From Branchiostoma floridae (taxonomy: Eukaryota > Chordata > Leptocardii > Amphioxiformes > Branchiostomatidae): a stretch of 62,000 bases of DNA. Shown piece by piece: positions 54,101-62,000 of this stretch (its first letter is position 1; each line of letters begins with the position of its first letter). The position numbers and the translations under genes were made by a program. The DNA lies in NCBI RefSeq assembly GCF_000003815.2, contig NC_049995.1, positions 4,240,572 to 4,302,571 on the forward strand. The letters run 5' to 3'. The notes under the pieces are model-generated. The model saw only the letters and a list, made by a program, of their open reading frames with translations, made no database searches and was not told where the DNA came from.

Positions 54101-54694
54101 ACAATTTACTTATGTAACACATGTTAAGGTTTGTTACAATGATTCAGTGACACAATGTTTAATATAGTTCTAGAACAAAAAGTATGTCATGATCACAATA
54201 GTAGAATACACAAAATCACTGCCTTTTAGTCTACATATTCGATACAACAAAAATCTGGACTATTTTGTAGACTTTAAAACACAGAATGACACGAAAAGCA
54301 AGCACATTATGTGAAAACTACGAAGATTTTTACTCTGAAGATAATGAATTTGCTCTTCATAAACATCTTTTTTATCTTGAAGAAGAGAAAAAATCACGGC
54401 TTTTGACAACTACAACTGTTCTAGAACTGTCTTTGGCTGTCGTTTGTTCACGAAAATATTTACAGAAAACATCTACAAGACGACAAAAAGAAAACAAACG
54501 CTATCTTTTCCATGAACTCATCCCTTGAGATTTCAGGAAAAGGTAAAATCTACCTGATTGAGGAAAGAGTCGAAGTTCCGGACTTGCTTTTCGTTGACGA
54601 CAAACTTGCGGCCTGGGAAGTACAAGTCGCCGTTCCTGTACACTGTGACGTTCTTAGCCGTCGGCTGGACCTCTAGGTGCTTCATGGTCGCCAT
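32975..54694 (-). CDS. DCDC2: Doublecortin domain-containing protein 2-like
   Basis: Binds and stabilises microtubules; vertebrate DCDC2 acts in primary cilia. Eleven minus-strand exons, all with consensus borders and consistent phase: 54694-54554, 53973-53831, 52552-52486, 41928-41846, 41079-40948, 38884-38747, 38206-38161, 37524-37416, 36554-36442, 35820-35695, 33184-32975. They give 435 residues. DCX domain 1 (about 14-95) has V-Y-R-N-G-D-L-Y-F-P-G-R-K and F-G-A-V-R-N-I-W-T-P. DCX domain 2 (about 140-230) has I-Y-R-N-G-E-P and Y-Y-V-A-V-G. The acidic tail contains E-D-T-K-V-E-L-P-I-D-Q, close to a matching block in vertebrate DCDC2, which is why I choose DCDC2 over other DCX proteins. The last exon is Ser/Pro-rich. 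The third intron is 10.6 kb and packed with repeats. Confidence 0.9.
33185..35394 (-). other. DCDC2 intron 10, no feature bounded
   Basis: AT-rich, with short open frames only. Nothing coding or repetitive that I can delimit before the GAAT-rich tract. Confidence 0.5.
35395..35665. repeat. Degenerate (GAAT)n tract
   Basis: About 270 bp of imperfect GAAT/GAAC tetramers, ending 30 bp before the splice donor of DCDC2 exon 10. Confidence 0.85.
35695..35820 (-). CDS. DCDC2: DCDC2 exon 10 (acidic region)
   Basis: 126 bp, phase 0 both ends; encodes V-E-A-D-E-V-E-E-E-E and a charged segment. Confidence 0.88.
35822..35885. repeat. (AATC)n microsatellite
   Basis: About 14 AATC units directly upstream (transcript sense) of the exon 10 acceptor, partly overlapping where its pyrimidine tract would be. 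Confidence 0.9.
35925..36295. repeat. Minisatellite, ~40-bp unit, about 8 copies
   Basis: Each unit holds CATGGTACTGAAATGCCAT followed by a T-rich spacer ending TTTTCCCTTT. Spacing of 36-46 bp with clear decay between copies. Confidence 0.85.
36442..36554 (-). CDS. DCDC2: DCDC2 exon 9
   Basis: 113 bp with strong borders; encodes the E-D-T-K-V-E-L-P-I-D-Q block used for the family call. Confidence 0.9.
36661..36859. mobile_element. CTAGTTCACC MITE, copy 1
   Basis: Terminal inverted repeat CTAGTTCACCTTTATCTG; a second inner inverted pair (GACGGA/TCCGTC) makes the whole 199 bp foldable. Same family as 49,106-49,327 and 61,084-61,251. Confidence 0.85.
37416..37524 (-). CDS. DCDC2: DCDC2 exon 8
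   Basis: 109 bp, acceptor CCTACAG, donor GTAAGT; Lys-rich segment after the second DCX domain. Confidence 0.9.
38161..38206 (-). CDS. DCDC2: DCDC2 exon 7 (46-bp microexon)
   Basis: Acceptor TTTTTTACAG; encodes A-A-V-R-R-R-K-L-R-P-L-Q-P-G-K; donor GTCAGT at 38,160. Assigned by exact phase match to both neighbours. Confidence 0.82.
38340..38522 (-). mobile_element. tRNA-derived SINE
   Basis: On the minus strand a good A box (TGGCCAAGTGGG, 38,512-38,501) and B box (GTTCGATCCC, 38,461-38,452) sit about 40 bp apart at a CCGGTGCAATGGCC start. A body without a tRNA fold follows. The 3' end is not clear. Confidence 0.7.
38747..38884 (-). CDS. DCDC2: DCDC2 exon 6 (end of DCX domain 2)
   Basis: 138 bp; encodes R-L-F-T-M-D-F-G and N-G-Q-Y-Y-V-A-V-G, the closing strands of a doublecortin domain. 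Confidence 0.92.
38885..40296 (-). other. DCDC2 intron 5, proximal part; no feature
   Basis: AT-rich. Two nearly identical 60-bp stretches (AAACAGTTTACATAATGATTA and following) at about 38,918-38,990 and 39,041-39,120 are a small direct duplication. Nothing else is bounded. Confidence 0.5.
40300..40649. mobile_element. PIF/Harbinger-type MITE with TAA target duplication
   Basis: 35-bp terminal inverted repeat beginning GGCCACACCAATTTAATTTC, flanked by TAA on both sides (40,297-40,299; 40,650-40,652). Confidence 0.8.
40812..40858 (+). ncRNA. Decayed hammerhead-like motif
   Basis: TGACGA box (first C lost), stem AGACAA/TTGTCT, then GAAATGTC. Followed by the same 40-bp sequence (TGACCGTTTCCAAAATCATA and on) that follows motif 5 at 45,190. 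Confidence 0.35.
40948..41079 (-). CDS. DCDC2: DCDC2 exon 5 (DCX domain 2)
   Basis: 132 bp; encodes I-Y-R-N-G-E-P-A-R-R and the helix Y-M-M-R-T-L-E-N-V-L. Confidence 0.92.
41127..41166 (+). ncRNA. Hammerhead-ribozyme-like motif 4
   Basis: GATC/GATC stem I, CTGAAGA at 41,131, an imperfect stem II with one mismatch, GAAAATTT ending 41,162. Same subfamily as motif 2, including a following TTTTGTGTTGGAAGAA. Antisense to DCDC2. Confidence 0.4.
41622..41824. mobile_element. ACAGTCAAACCTGT MITE beside a DCDC2 donor
   Basis: Terminal inverted repeat ACAGTCAAACCTGT; interior has GACCAC/GTGGTC motifs. Its right end is about 20 bp from the donor of DCDC2 exon 4. Shares terminal style with element Y and with 48,387 and 51,125. 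Confidence 0.75.
41846..41928 (-). CDS. DCDC2: DCDC2 exon 4
   Basis: 83 bp, acceptor TTCACAG, donor GTAAGT; encodes I-K-P-V-Q-H-S-R leading into DCX domain 2. Confidence 0.9.
42311..42399 (+). repeat. Direct repeat, copy 1 (~88 bp)
   Basis: From TAGTAACTGGGCATGTAATC to GGGAGTAC; about nine-tenths identical by eye to 43,010-43,095. Confidence 0.8.
43010..43095 (+). repeat. Direct repeat, copy 2 (~86 bp)
   Basis: Same orientation, 700 bp from copy 1, with a 3-bp deletion in a CAA run. Confidence 0.8.
44530..45050. mobile_element. TTAA-targeting MITE (piggyBac/Kolobok-type)
   Basis: Inverted ends AGGGGCATTCCAC with further imperfect pairing, flanked by TTAA on both sides (44,526-44,529; 45,051-45,054). 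521 bp, non-coding. Confidence 0.8.
45152..45193 (+). ncRNA. Hammerhead-ribozyme-like motif 5
   Basis: Stem I GTCA/TGAC, CTGACGA at 45,156, stem II AACTGG/CCAGTT (6 perfect pairs), GAAACGTC ending 45,189. Antisense to DCDC2, in its third intron. Confidence 0.5.
45250..48386 (-). other. Middle of DCDC2 intron 3; nothing bounded
   Basis: Ordinary AT-rich intron. Slightly CG-richer patches at 45,570-45,770 and 46,620-46,860 have no coding or border support on either strand. Confidence 0.4.
48387..48480. mobile_element. One end of an ACAGTCAAAACTGC element
   Basis: TACAGTCAAAACTGC followed by AAAAGACCACTC and GGTCTATATGGACAGG, in line with the left part of 41,622-41,824. The other end is not found. 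Confidence 0.55.
49106..49327. mobile_element. CTAGTTCACC MITE, copy 2
   Basis: TAGTTCACCTATATCC and complementary end; inner inverted pair TCAATGGATGG / CCGTCCGTTGA. Confidence 0.8.
51125..51297. mobile_element. ACAGTCAAAACTGC element, opposite orientation
   Basis: Ends GGGCAGTTTTGACTGTA; on the minus strand it matches the order of motifs in 48,387-48,480 and 41,622-41,824. The left end is ragged. Confidence 0.55.
52486..52552 (-). CDS. DCDC2: DCDC2 exon 3
   Basis: 67 bp, acceptor TTTCAG, donor GTACGT; linker between the two DCX domains. Confidence 0.88.
53831..53973 (-). CDS. DCDC2: DCDC2 exon 2 (DCX domain 1)
   Basis: 143 bp; encodes F-G-A-V-R-N-I-W-T-P-T-H-G-H and Y-V-A-G-G, diagnostic for the first doublecortin repeat. 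Confidence 0.93.
54554..54694 (-). CDS. DCDC2: DCDC2 first coding exon
   Basis: 141 bp from an ATG in the context AAGATGGCG to donor GTAGAT. I prefer this start to the upstream in-frame ATG at 54,814 because it has the better context and the usual distance to V-Y-R-N-G-D. The upstream extension also overlaps the ZNF143-like site. Confidence 0.88.
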
Positions 54695-54785
54695 CTTAAG
54701 GTTCCTTCTGGTCGAAAAATGAAGAAAATCGGAGGAGATTCTCACTCCATGTCTTGACGTCTTCGGATCAGAACCTGGCACTGCG

Positions 54786-54803
54786 CGCACGGCATGCCGG
54801 GAA
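54786..54803 (-). promoter_or_regulatory. ZNF143/Staf-like site
   Basis: Minus strand TTCCCGGCATGCCGTGCG, matching the Staf consensus (TWCCC-x-x-C-A-T-G-C-C and a GCG end) at all but one position as I recall it. It lies about 95-110 bp upstream of the DCDC2 ATG. Confidence 0.55.
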
Positions 54804-54845
54804 ATCTCCCCCACTGTTTATTTCTCCGGCGTTTGTTTACACAGC

Positions 54846-54859
54846 GTCGCCATGGCGAC
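54846..54859. promoter_or_regulatory. RFX X-box, perfect palindrome
   Basis: GTCGCCATGGCGAC is two RFX half-sites separated by AT, exactly palindromic, about 150 bp upstream of the DCDC2 start codon. X-boxes at this distance are typical of ciliary genes controlled by RFX factors. Confidence 0.65.
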
Positions 54860-56832
54860 GGGGTGACCACAAGGTTTTGACGTGTGATTGTCCGTGAAAA
54901 ACGGTTGTGTTAGCCACGGATAAACTTCCCCGGAACGCGTGGATCGGATTTTATCGGACTGTTTGCACGAGCTTGTTTGATTTTGGCGTGTGTGGCTGGA
55001 AATATCAGCGTTGCTTGGCGATTTTGGAAGAGGCGATTTGAACTGGGTTTGACTAGGATCCGCGTGTGTTTATAAAAATTGCGTAACAATAAAAAATTCG
55101 ACTAGGACGGATTGGATTACGTCACGATTAGTCAGTGCACGGTCACGGTCATTGGTCGTTTTTAAAAGGCGGGATCACATTTTTTGGCAGTGTTGACGCT
55201 TTCTACTTGAAGTCTTGCCAATGCGTTCCCCTTATATTGTAGTCTTGAGTGGGTTGTGTGTGTAACGTTAGAGTTTGTCATGCACTTTTACGTAGCAATA
55301 ACTGTAAGGCTATTCAAGATGAGGATTAACAATGAGTTAGATTTATTGCTCAATGGTTGTACGTGGTACGATGTATGGCAACAATAACAAAGCAACCAAC
55401 ACAGAATACTTATCTATTCCGAACACTTTGTCTTTAATTACGGGGCTTTCCGGATATAAATGGAATGGTGGATGGAAATTTTGAAATGAAATACAGTTTG
55501 TATCATTAAACGGCAACACACGGTACTTTGAAATTCATCTTTGAAAGTTGAAACTGTTTTTCATAAGTATTGTAATTGTATTACGACCGACGTTAACTAT
55601 CAGTGTTTTTTTATCAATGTATAAATCTGTAACGTTATATAGAGTAAATTCTAACTAACGTTAGTATTAATATTAAAGCGTTGATTGATGAAAAATATTA
55701 TTTCTAACGCAATAAGAATGAGCCCATCTAAGTTCTGACAATCTTTTATCTTTCTTCTGAATGAATGTTATTCTGATCAATGTCTTCTTTCTAAGTGAAT
55801 GTTTCGAGAAATGATCTTAGAAAAAGACAACGTTATCTAGAATAGATACTAGTGCCCAAGTCACCGGTGGTCGTTGACCCAGCAAAAATCACGCCATAGA
55901 ATCTTCAAGCAGATACGTGGTGTCAGCTATTTTTGTACATAGTATCTTATCTGTTGAAACCTACAAAATAAACGTACGGAAAAAATAGAGCTAAGAGGCA
56001 ATGTGTGTATCCCACTGTGTCTAGGGCACAGTATACTATTGGAAGGCGGAGCCCATCCCTTTCCTTCCACCGTATTCTACCTCTCAAACGAAGTCAGGTA
56101 GTACCGTAACCATTTTTACACCTGGTCGTGTTTAAGTGCCTTTCTCAATGATACAAAGCGTAGCCAGTAAGGAGCCGTACTTGAACTGCCGATTTCGAGT
56201 CTTCTATTCTAGCCTAGCACTGGGCCAGTCAACGCCACACATACGAAAATACCCTGCAATAAAATCTATCAGACACCAAACATCTGCTTGGACATTGGTC
56301 ACCAGTGGTCACCACGTCTGCCGACTCCACACGAATGAAAAAGACACGACAGGCGATAATGACATTACCTGCCTCACCAACCAGAGGACTGAGGTTGCAG
56401 CTGCCTAATTAACTACCCCGGACCAGCTTATTAGTTCCGCGGGGAAGATGATTATCTCCGGGGGTGCTTTATTAAGGTTAATACGGGGGGCAGAAGTGTC
56501 CTGTTTCCGCGTAGGTGTAGGTCTGCTCTTCCCAAGACTTGGCAAGAGATAATGAAAATTGTCTACACAACCTTAGGAAGCTACAATCATGGCTATCTTC
56601 AAGATTTGTCTATTCCTGATCTCTGAATCTTTTTGTTTGTTTGTCAGTTTGTTTATTTCTTTGTTTCGTTCTTTCTTTCTTTCCGCTGTTTTCTTTCGTT
56701 CTTACTTTCTTTCTTCCTCCCTTCTTCCATTCCGTCTTTCTTTTTTCCTGTATTCTTCTTTCTGTATTCTTCTCTTTGGCTTTGCTTCTGTCCTTTTCTC
56801 CAAGAAACCCAATGATTATTGCCTCAATGATA
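54860..56832. other. Upstream region of DCDC2; no gene seen
   Basis: The first 350 bp are CG-rich with an ATTACGTCAC site and an ATTGGTCG (inverted CCAAT) near 55,115-55,160. Beyond that the sequence is AT-rich with T-rich low complexity at 56,630-56,770. Confidence 0.45.
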
Positions 56833-57377
56833 CCATGCCCGTAGCCAGGGGGGGTTCGGAAGAACCCCCCCACACACTCAAAAGGTCCGCTTTTTCAGGC
56901 TCGAAGGTCCACTTTTTCATGTCCAAGATTTTTTTCAAAGGTATGACTGATTTGCATTTTTCCCTGATAGACATTTCAGCCAATCGTAGTGAGTCTATCA
57001 GCAAAATTTGCCCCAGAAAGTGCAGGAAATGGCTTTTCAGAGGGTCCAGATTTCAAAATTTCCCCGGACCTGCATTAGACGCCTCGCGCCTTTGATGTCG
57101 GACATGGTGAAAATATGTCGAGGGAGTTGGCCTCAAAGACTTACGCAAAAGCCTTGTCCTTTAATAGAAATTCCATTAAACTTCGCAAGCGATTTTTGCC
57201 CCTCAAAATGCAGGAAATGGCGTTTCAGAGGGTCAAAATTTCAATTTTTCCGGGGGAGCATGCCCCCGGACCCCCCTAGGTAGCTCACGCCTTCGGCGTG
57301 AGTCTCGCGCGGGCGCTCGATGGTCCCACATGTACTAAAAAGAACCCCCCCAACCAAAATCCTGGCTACGGGCATGG
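56833..57377. mobile_element. CCATGCCCGTAGCCAGG element
   Basis: 17-bp terminal inverted repeats flanked by ATA on both sides. The interior holds two diverged copies of a unit with TGCAGGAAATGGCKTTTCAG (57,020 and 57,210) and GC-rich arms with GGGGGG/CCCCCC near each end. 545 bp, non-coding. Confidence 0.75.
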
Positions 57378-57714
57378 ATACGAATCTCTAGCCTGAGTAT
57401 CATCCTCCGTAGTAACCGCTGGACAACAATATTGCGGCCCCTTTTCTGCCGCAAATTTTGTCCTTTTGAAACAAAAGAAATGTTGTAAATAAAAAAATAA
57501 AGTGTATAGTTTTGGATTCTTCACATATTTACCGCGCACCGCTTATGTAACTTAAATATTTGGGGAAACTCAGCCGAGCCGAGTGCGTCTTTCCAGAAAA
57601 AAATAAGTCCGGAGACGGAATGACGTATGCCTGGCGGAGCCTCACGACTTGCGGTTATTAAGGAGGATGATACTCAAGCTAACGAATCTCAGACGAGTAC
57701 GTTACAATCATGAG
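57378..57714. other. Spacer, no gene
   Basis: Unique-looking sequence. GAGTATCATCCTCC at 57,395 and GGAGGATGATACTC at 57,661 form a 14-bp inverted pair around it, possibly the edges of another insertion. Confidence 0.4.
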
Positions 57715-57795
57715 TCCCATGTGGTCTTGTAGTTAGGATTTGACGCTGTCGCCGCCAAGACCCGCGTACCCGGGTTTTATTCACGGTGTGTGGAT
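57715..57795 (+). pseudogene. tRNA-Glu-like pseudogene
   Basis: Starts TCCCATGTGGTCTTGTAGTTAGGAT, recognisably the D-arm half of tRNA-Glu. The anticodon loop is altered (CTGTCGC in place of CTCTCAC), a few bases are inserted before the T arm, and the T loop reads GTTTTATT in place of GTTCGATT. Confidence 0.65.
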
Positions 57796-58037
57796 TTTTC
57801 ATTTCTATTTTCTGCACCGAGGTCTACAAATTAAAGATTTCCCTGAGCAACGTATCATGAATACAGATATAAGTGCATGTACACCTGGGTTTGTCCGGAC
57901 TTACGAAAATGGACCTTTGTTGTTGTTGTCTCTCTAACCGCTTTACTTCGCTTTTATTTTTCTCTACCTTTATTCTCGTTTCTTTCACTTGGAACTTGGA
58001 TTCTAGGTAGTTTAAGGGATGCACTTGTCTTCAGGAA

Positions 58038-58109
58038 TCCCATATGGTCTAGTGGTTAGGATTTGGCGCTCTCACCGCCAAGGCCCGGGTTCGATTCCCG
58101 GTGTGGGAA
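58038..58109 (+). tRNA. trnE-CTC: tRNA-Glu (anticodon CTC)
   Basis: 72 bp. Acceptor stem TCCCATA/TGTGGGA with one G-T pair, discriminator A, intact A box (TGGTCTAGTGG) and B box (GGTTCGATTCC). The anticodon stem TGGCG/CGCCA is fully paired around loop CTCTCAC. A T6 terminator follows at about 58,117. No encoded CCA, as usual in eukaryotes. Confidence 0.93.
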
Positions 58110-59017
58110 ACCCATACTTTTTTGTAGCGGCAGCGACATACGCTTTGTTGCGTCGAAGAATTAATTGCACTTGCATCTCAGTGGAAGCTTTCATATTCAT
58201 CTACAATTATATTATATTTCATATTCCTAGATATTAGTTCTTGCTGGGGAGTTAGTCTTTGACCCAGCCCGTTTCATTTTAGGAGGCCGTCCGAAGGCAT
58301 TTCACAACAGTCGACAGAAACAGGCAGCTTGGAAAGTCATGATACGATTTTACTTCCAGCCATCTACTTGGAGACCAGTATACTCGTCTATGTCGTCTTA
58401 TTGACTCTGATAATTCAACAGCGCCCTCCAGTGGGCCTACCTCGTCCTACACGTCAAAACAAACATAACGTTACCTCTCTCAGTCAAAGTTTCATGCTCA
58501 AAGGCACGAAGTATGGTGCAGATAGTTTAGAGTTGAAGAAAAACACAGTCATGTATAATGGTGGATTACTGATAACGTAGTTTGTAGAGTTGAATTAGCC
58601 TGGAAGTCAGCCTTGTTCGCCTTGACTCGAGGCTGCAGTTACTAGTGAATCCGTGCACCTGTCGAAAATTCTGCAATGCCACAAAAGTTCGCATGGAGCG
58701 CGCTTGCACGGTCGAACTTCAACAATGTCCAATCTAATCGCAATTTCCACAGGTGTTTTCAGAAATGAGATTAATGTGGAAAACAATTACACACACCTGC
58801 AACGACCACCTTGCTCACATGCTCACAACCTTTCTTGGATGGTAGTTGGCGCAGAAGGCCGGGGATTGAAAATGCTCTAAGGTAACTTTTGGCCTTCTCC
58901 TTTGCAGTGTTACATAGGACTCAAATTCCAAGTGACCATCCTATATATTCTGAGAGACGGGGTATCATTTTGGCATACAGAAAAATATTTCGAAGAGAAT
59001 TTTCGTCGTCTTCTGCC
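58110..59017. other. Spacer and probable 5' region of the next gene
   Basis: No coding signal. A TTTGCAG at 58,899-58,905 could be an acceptor for a 5'-untranslated exon leading to the ATG at 59,018. Confidence 0.35.
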
Positions 59018-59119
59018 ATGGCGGGAAAGAAGAGAGGTAAACGTGGTGGTGGGAAGAGGGGAAGCCGACCAACGTCACCCACCGAAGAAGGGGAAAAGAA
59101 GTCAGTCTCTCCAAAAGCG
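59018..59119 (+). CDS. Possible first coding exon, basic N-terminus, unrecognised
   Basis: ATG in excellent context (GCCATGGCG), 34 codons rich in Lys/Arg/Gly then Ser/Pro/Glu (M-A-G-K-K-R-G-K-R-G-G-G), ending in phase 0 at donor GTATGA. Lys-rich starts like this are frequent in axonemal and nucleolar proteins, but no family is identifiable and no second exon was found in the window. Confidence 0.45.
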
Positions 59120-60639
59120 GTATGAGTTTCGCTTTCCTGAATATTTCAGACGATAATATTCTGTGTGCTTTTACTTAAAAACAGCACCCTTTGCTGCGTT
59201 TCATACTGGTTTACATTTTCCGAGTAAACTTAAGTTATCTTATATAATAAATTTTGGAGTCAGCCTAAGAAACCGAATTGAAAACGTGAATCCAACTTCG
59301 AAACGCCAAAATGTTTAACTTCGTAAATTGTAACATTTTCGACTGCAGACGAGAAGTTGTATAAATGCACGTGCCTTTGCTATTGATAGATAAATTGCTG
59401 TAGATTCGCATAACTTTTTGATCGTATCATAAAGGTCCAGTATTAGTTTTGCAAGGAACTAAATAAGATATGACCCTGTAAACAATTTAAAAGAGAATTG
59501 AATTTACTGAAGAATGGACGTATTCCATACATGCAGAAATGCAAGATATATAGGAACATAGAAATCAAACTGTTAGGCTTGTATGCAGTCACTCTCTCAT
59601 TGGTTAAAGCACTACTTGCCAAGCTATCATTGGTGGAACTGCTAATTATGATGGACAGTCAGGGCTTGTCTATTCTGGAAACACCGGCCTTTCCCGCCAA
59701 AATATTTCTGAGTGAACATTTTAGAAACCACACACGTACGTAATTCTTGCCAATTCAACTTCAATAACCATATTTCCAGTCCTACTTGGCCTATAAATAT
59801 TCCACTTAGACACATTCCACCAAACAGAACTTTCCAATGAAGTCCTCAAAACCCGGATATTCAAAAGAAAACTAGCAACTCTTTGACGCAATGTCTATCT
59901 CCAAGAGCGCTGGAAAGCACTTCAAAACTCGCACGGTATATGACGTTGTGAAGGAGTAACTGCTTGTGGTCTGCAAAGGTCGCGCCCTTGTCAACCAATG
60001 AGTAGTCCTAGGTAGTGAGTGGTTCCGCCCAGTCTGCCATTAAAGCCATCAAAAAATTCGTAAACCATGAAAATCGTGGTCCGTTCTTTGGGTAAAAAAA
60101 ATGGCCAGAGGATTCGAGAGGCGTTCGAAATATAGCAGAATGTCCACATATTTGACAGTAGTGTCCTTTTGAATTCCTGTTCCCGTGTGTACCTTGTAAA
60201 ATGCACCAAATACTAGATAAACATTAATTTTGTATTTGTTAGAATCAACTATGATATTACCGCTCCAAGTTATTAAAATTCACTAGTAGTGAAAATATAC
60301 GGACGCCCCGCGCCGTAACTTTAAAATCGTGTCAGTTACTATCAATTCACTTTATCTAAAAGCCCATGATCTAAATTTGTTGAATGTTTCTATGAATTTG
60401 TAGGTTAGAAGTCAAATATTTTACCTGGTATATAGTTTTGCCCTTTATTCTGCCTACAAAAAACTCCAAGTCTTAAATTTGAAATTACCACAGCCACAGT
60501 TGTACTTTACACCTACATACATGTATCAACAACATGTGGCCTATGTCCTGGCCTATGTTTATGTGTTCAGTTGTCAATGAATCAGTTGGTCATAAAAAAA
60601 AAAACAAGCCTTAAAAATGAGCACCAAAATCTTCCTTAC
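59120..60639. other. No feature bounded
   Basis: AT-rich sequence, either an intron of the preceding candidate or intergenic. No splice-bounded coding segment identified. Confidence 0.35.
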
Positions 60640-60848
60640 CTTGGACGCCTAGCCCTGCTTACATGTGTGCCGTACGCCGCTTCAATTCTCCTTAAAGTCG
60701 GCCCGGACGTTTTCTTGACAAGTTGTCTCGGCATCATCTTAGATATTCCTTCGTATTTATGGTATTCTTCATTTTCCCACCTTTCTAACGCCACCAAACA
60801 AAGTTTTGTCAGATATCGACATACTTTCACAGGATTAACAGATGGAAT
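60640..60848 (-). CDS. Possible internal exon, unrecognised protein
   Basis: Minus-strand open segment of 209 bp ending at a strong donor (CCAAG then GTAAGG). It encodes protein-like sequence (L-T-K-L-C-L-V-A-L-E-R-W-E-N-E-E-Y-H-K-Y and a basic end). The presumed acceptor GGGTTAG at 60,849 lacks a good pyrimidine tract, and there is no ATG, so it would be internal. Confidence 0.35.
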
Positions 60849-61083
60849 CTAACCCTGGCCACTCACTTTATGTCTATCGATGGAGGGAATTTGAGCCATT
60901 TGTGGCTTGTTGAAGCGCTGAGGACGGGTTTTGAAGAGCTCTTGGTATTCAGAAAAGCGGCACAGGTCTTGACAATATACTACAAACAAGTTCGCACCAC
61001 CCACGACGGCACACTTGAGTCATGGGTATTGAAATAATCTGTATTTTCGTGACGCACAAAATCCGATACAACACTGCATAATG

Positions 61084-61251
61084 CTAGTTCACCTTTATCT
61101 GTGGGGTAACCTATATCCGTTGATTTGAAAAACAGGGGTTTTAGGGATATCAAGTTGGTTTCAAGTTGCAATACTTTCAAATATTGCAGTTTGAAACCAC
61201 CAGTTTACAAACAGTGGATATAGGTTACCCCCGCGGATAAAAGTTAACTAG
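61084..61251. mobile_element. CTAGTTCACC MITE, copy 3
   Basis: 168 bp with CTAGTTCACCTTTATCTG and a decayed right end (GTTAACTAG). The core TTGAAACC/GGTTTCAA pairs. Confidence 0.8.
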
Positions 61252-61753
61252 CGTTACAGTTTTATTGAAAATGCGCTACACTAGAGTCGATTCCATGATA
61301 CCTCGCGGGTTTTTTAAATACATTTTTAATAGGTTCAGATAATTGTCTAATTGTTGTAAACTTTGAAAATGGTTCTTTTATTATTCAAAAAAGTGTTAAG
61401 AACGCAGGGACATTAATTCGAAATAGATCTTTATGTTGACAAAAAATTCAAATCATGTTGTCAAAACCTTCTTGGGGGATACAACTTCAGTGTCACCATA
61501 TTCCATTGTGACAAGTCATTTGGTAATTTTCGGTTGGTTCTCTCCGTCGCTGGAACTTCAAAGAAAGACCTATCTGGCCAAATGAACAAGTTTAGTGATT
61601 CAAATACAATGACAAAACAAAGCATTCCTTGAAAATCTTGATATCTAGCACTTTGGACAAGTTACCAGCGTCATCATGCGACATGTGAACGAACTGCAAA
61701 ATGTTACTTCATAATTCCCATAGTTCCACGCGCCCTCTTTTCACGAAATCAAG

Positions 61754-62000
61754 ATGGCGGTAAGTAACTTGACGTGTTGGATCAAATAAAAATCCACTTC
61801 AATCCGGACATTACACGCCCTAATCATCCCACCTAAATAATCTGTTAGATGGAGGAAGTCCTGAACTTCGATTTTGTGACAAAATCTGTTTTCATTCGTG
61901 ACTGTTTGCTACGAAACAAGCGACTTCCGTGTGGCATATTCACAAGATGGTTCTCCCCTGTTGGTGCGATGTCCCGTCTTGCACGATTTTCCTACTTCTT
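61754..62000 (+). CDS. Possible gene start (Met-Ala, then exon 2), unrecognised
   Basis: ATGGCG (61,754-61,759) in the context AAGATGGCG is followed at once by donor GTAAGT. An acceptor at 61,847-61,848 (TCTGTTAG) rejoins in phase 0 to ATGGAGGAAGTCCTG. The frame is then open for 50 codons to the window edge (E-E-V-L-N-F-D-F-V-T-K-S-V). The exon may end earlier. Family unknown. Confidence 0.35.

Overview
The window is eukaryotic and animal. Genes are split into short exons with GT/AG borders, the spacing is wide, AT-rich and full of short terminal-inverted-repeat elements, and five runs of N mark assembly gaps. The two recognisable genes (adenosine deaminase and a DCDC2-type doublecortin protein), plus R2/Hero-type, I-type and Penelope-type retroelements, point to an invertebrate deuterostome. 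A lancelet (Branchiostoma) is the best guess; this is inferred from content, not from a database match.

Layout. 1-4 kb: an exon of a secreted Thr/Pro-rich mucin-like protein running into a gap. 4.1-7.9 kb: a Ty3/gypsy-type LTR retrotransposon with RT, RNase H and integrase in one frame. 9.6-28.9 kb, plus strand: adenosine deaminase. Nine coding exons are readable; only the short first exon is missing. Its second intron is about 10.2 kb, almost all of it one nested transposon stack at 10,245-19,854: a DNA element with AATTA target duplications contains a second element, which was hit by a 5'-truncated I-type LINE and by a full-length restriction-like-endonuclease LINE with a truncated twin joined head to tail. 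The stack ends 34 bp before exon 3.

28.9-33.0 kb: the convergent 3' regions of ADA and DCDC2. 33.0-54.7 kb, minus strand: an 11-exon DCDC2-like gene (435 residues, two doublecortin domains). Its introns carry many MITEs, a tRNA-derived SINE, minisatellites and hammerhead-like motifs. The proximal promoter has a perfect palindromic RFX X-box and a ZNF143/Staf-like site, which fits a ciliary gene. 54.9-62 kb: mostly repeats, one intact tRNA-Glu(CTC) with a decayed tRNA-Glu-like copy 320 bp upstream, and three putative exons of unrecognised genes.

The two main genes have no evident functional link: ADA is purine salvage, DCDC2 is a microtubule/ciliary protein. The most interesting material is a family of at least five hammerhead-ribozyme-like motifs. 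Three lie in sense orientation inside ADA introns, one next to a Penelope GIY-YIG fragment. Also notable are a copied splice-donor fragment that could act as a poison exon, and a MITE flanked by 170-bp direct repeats.
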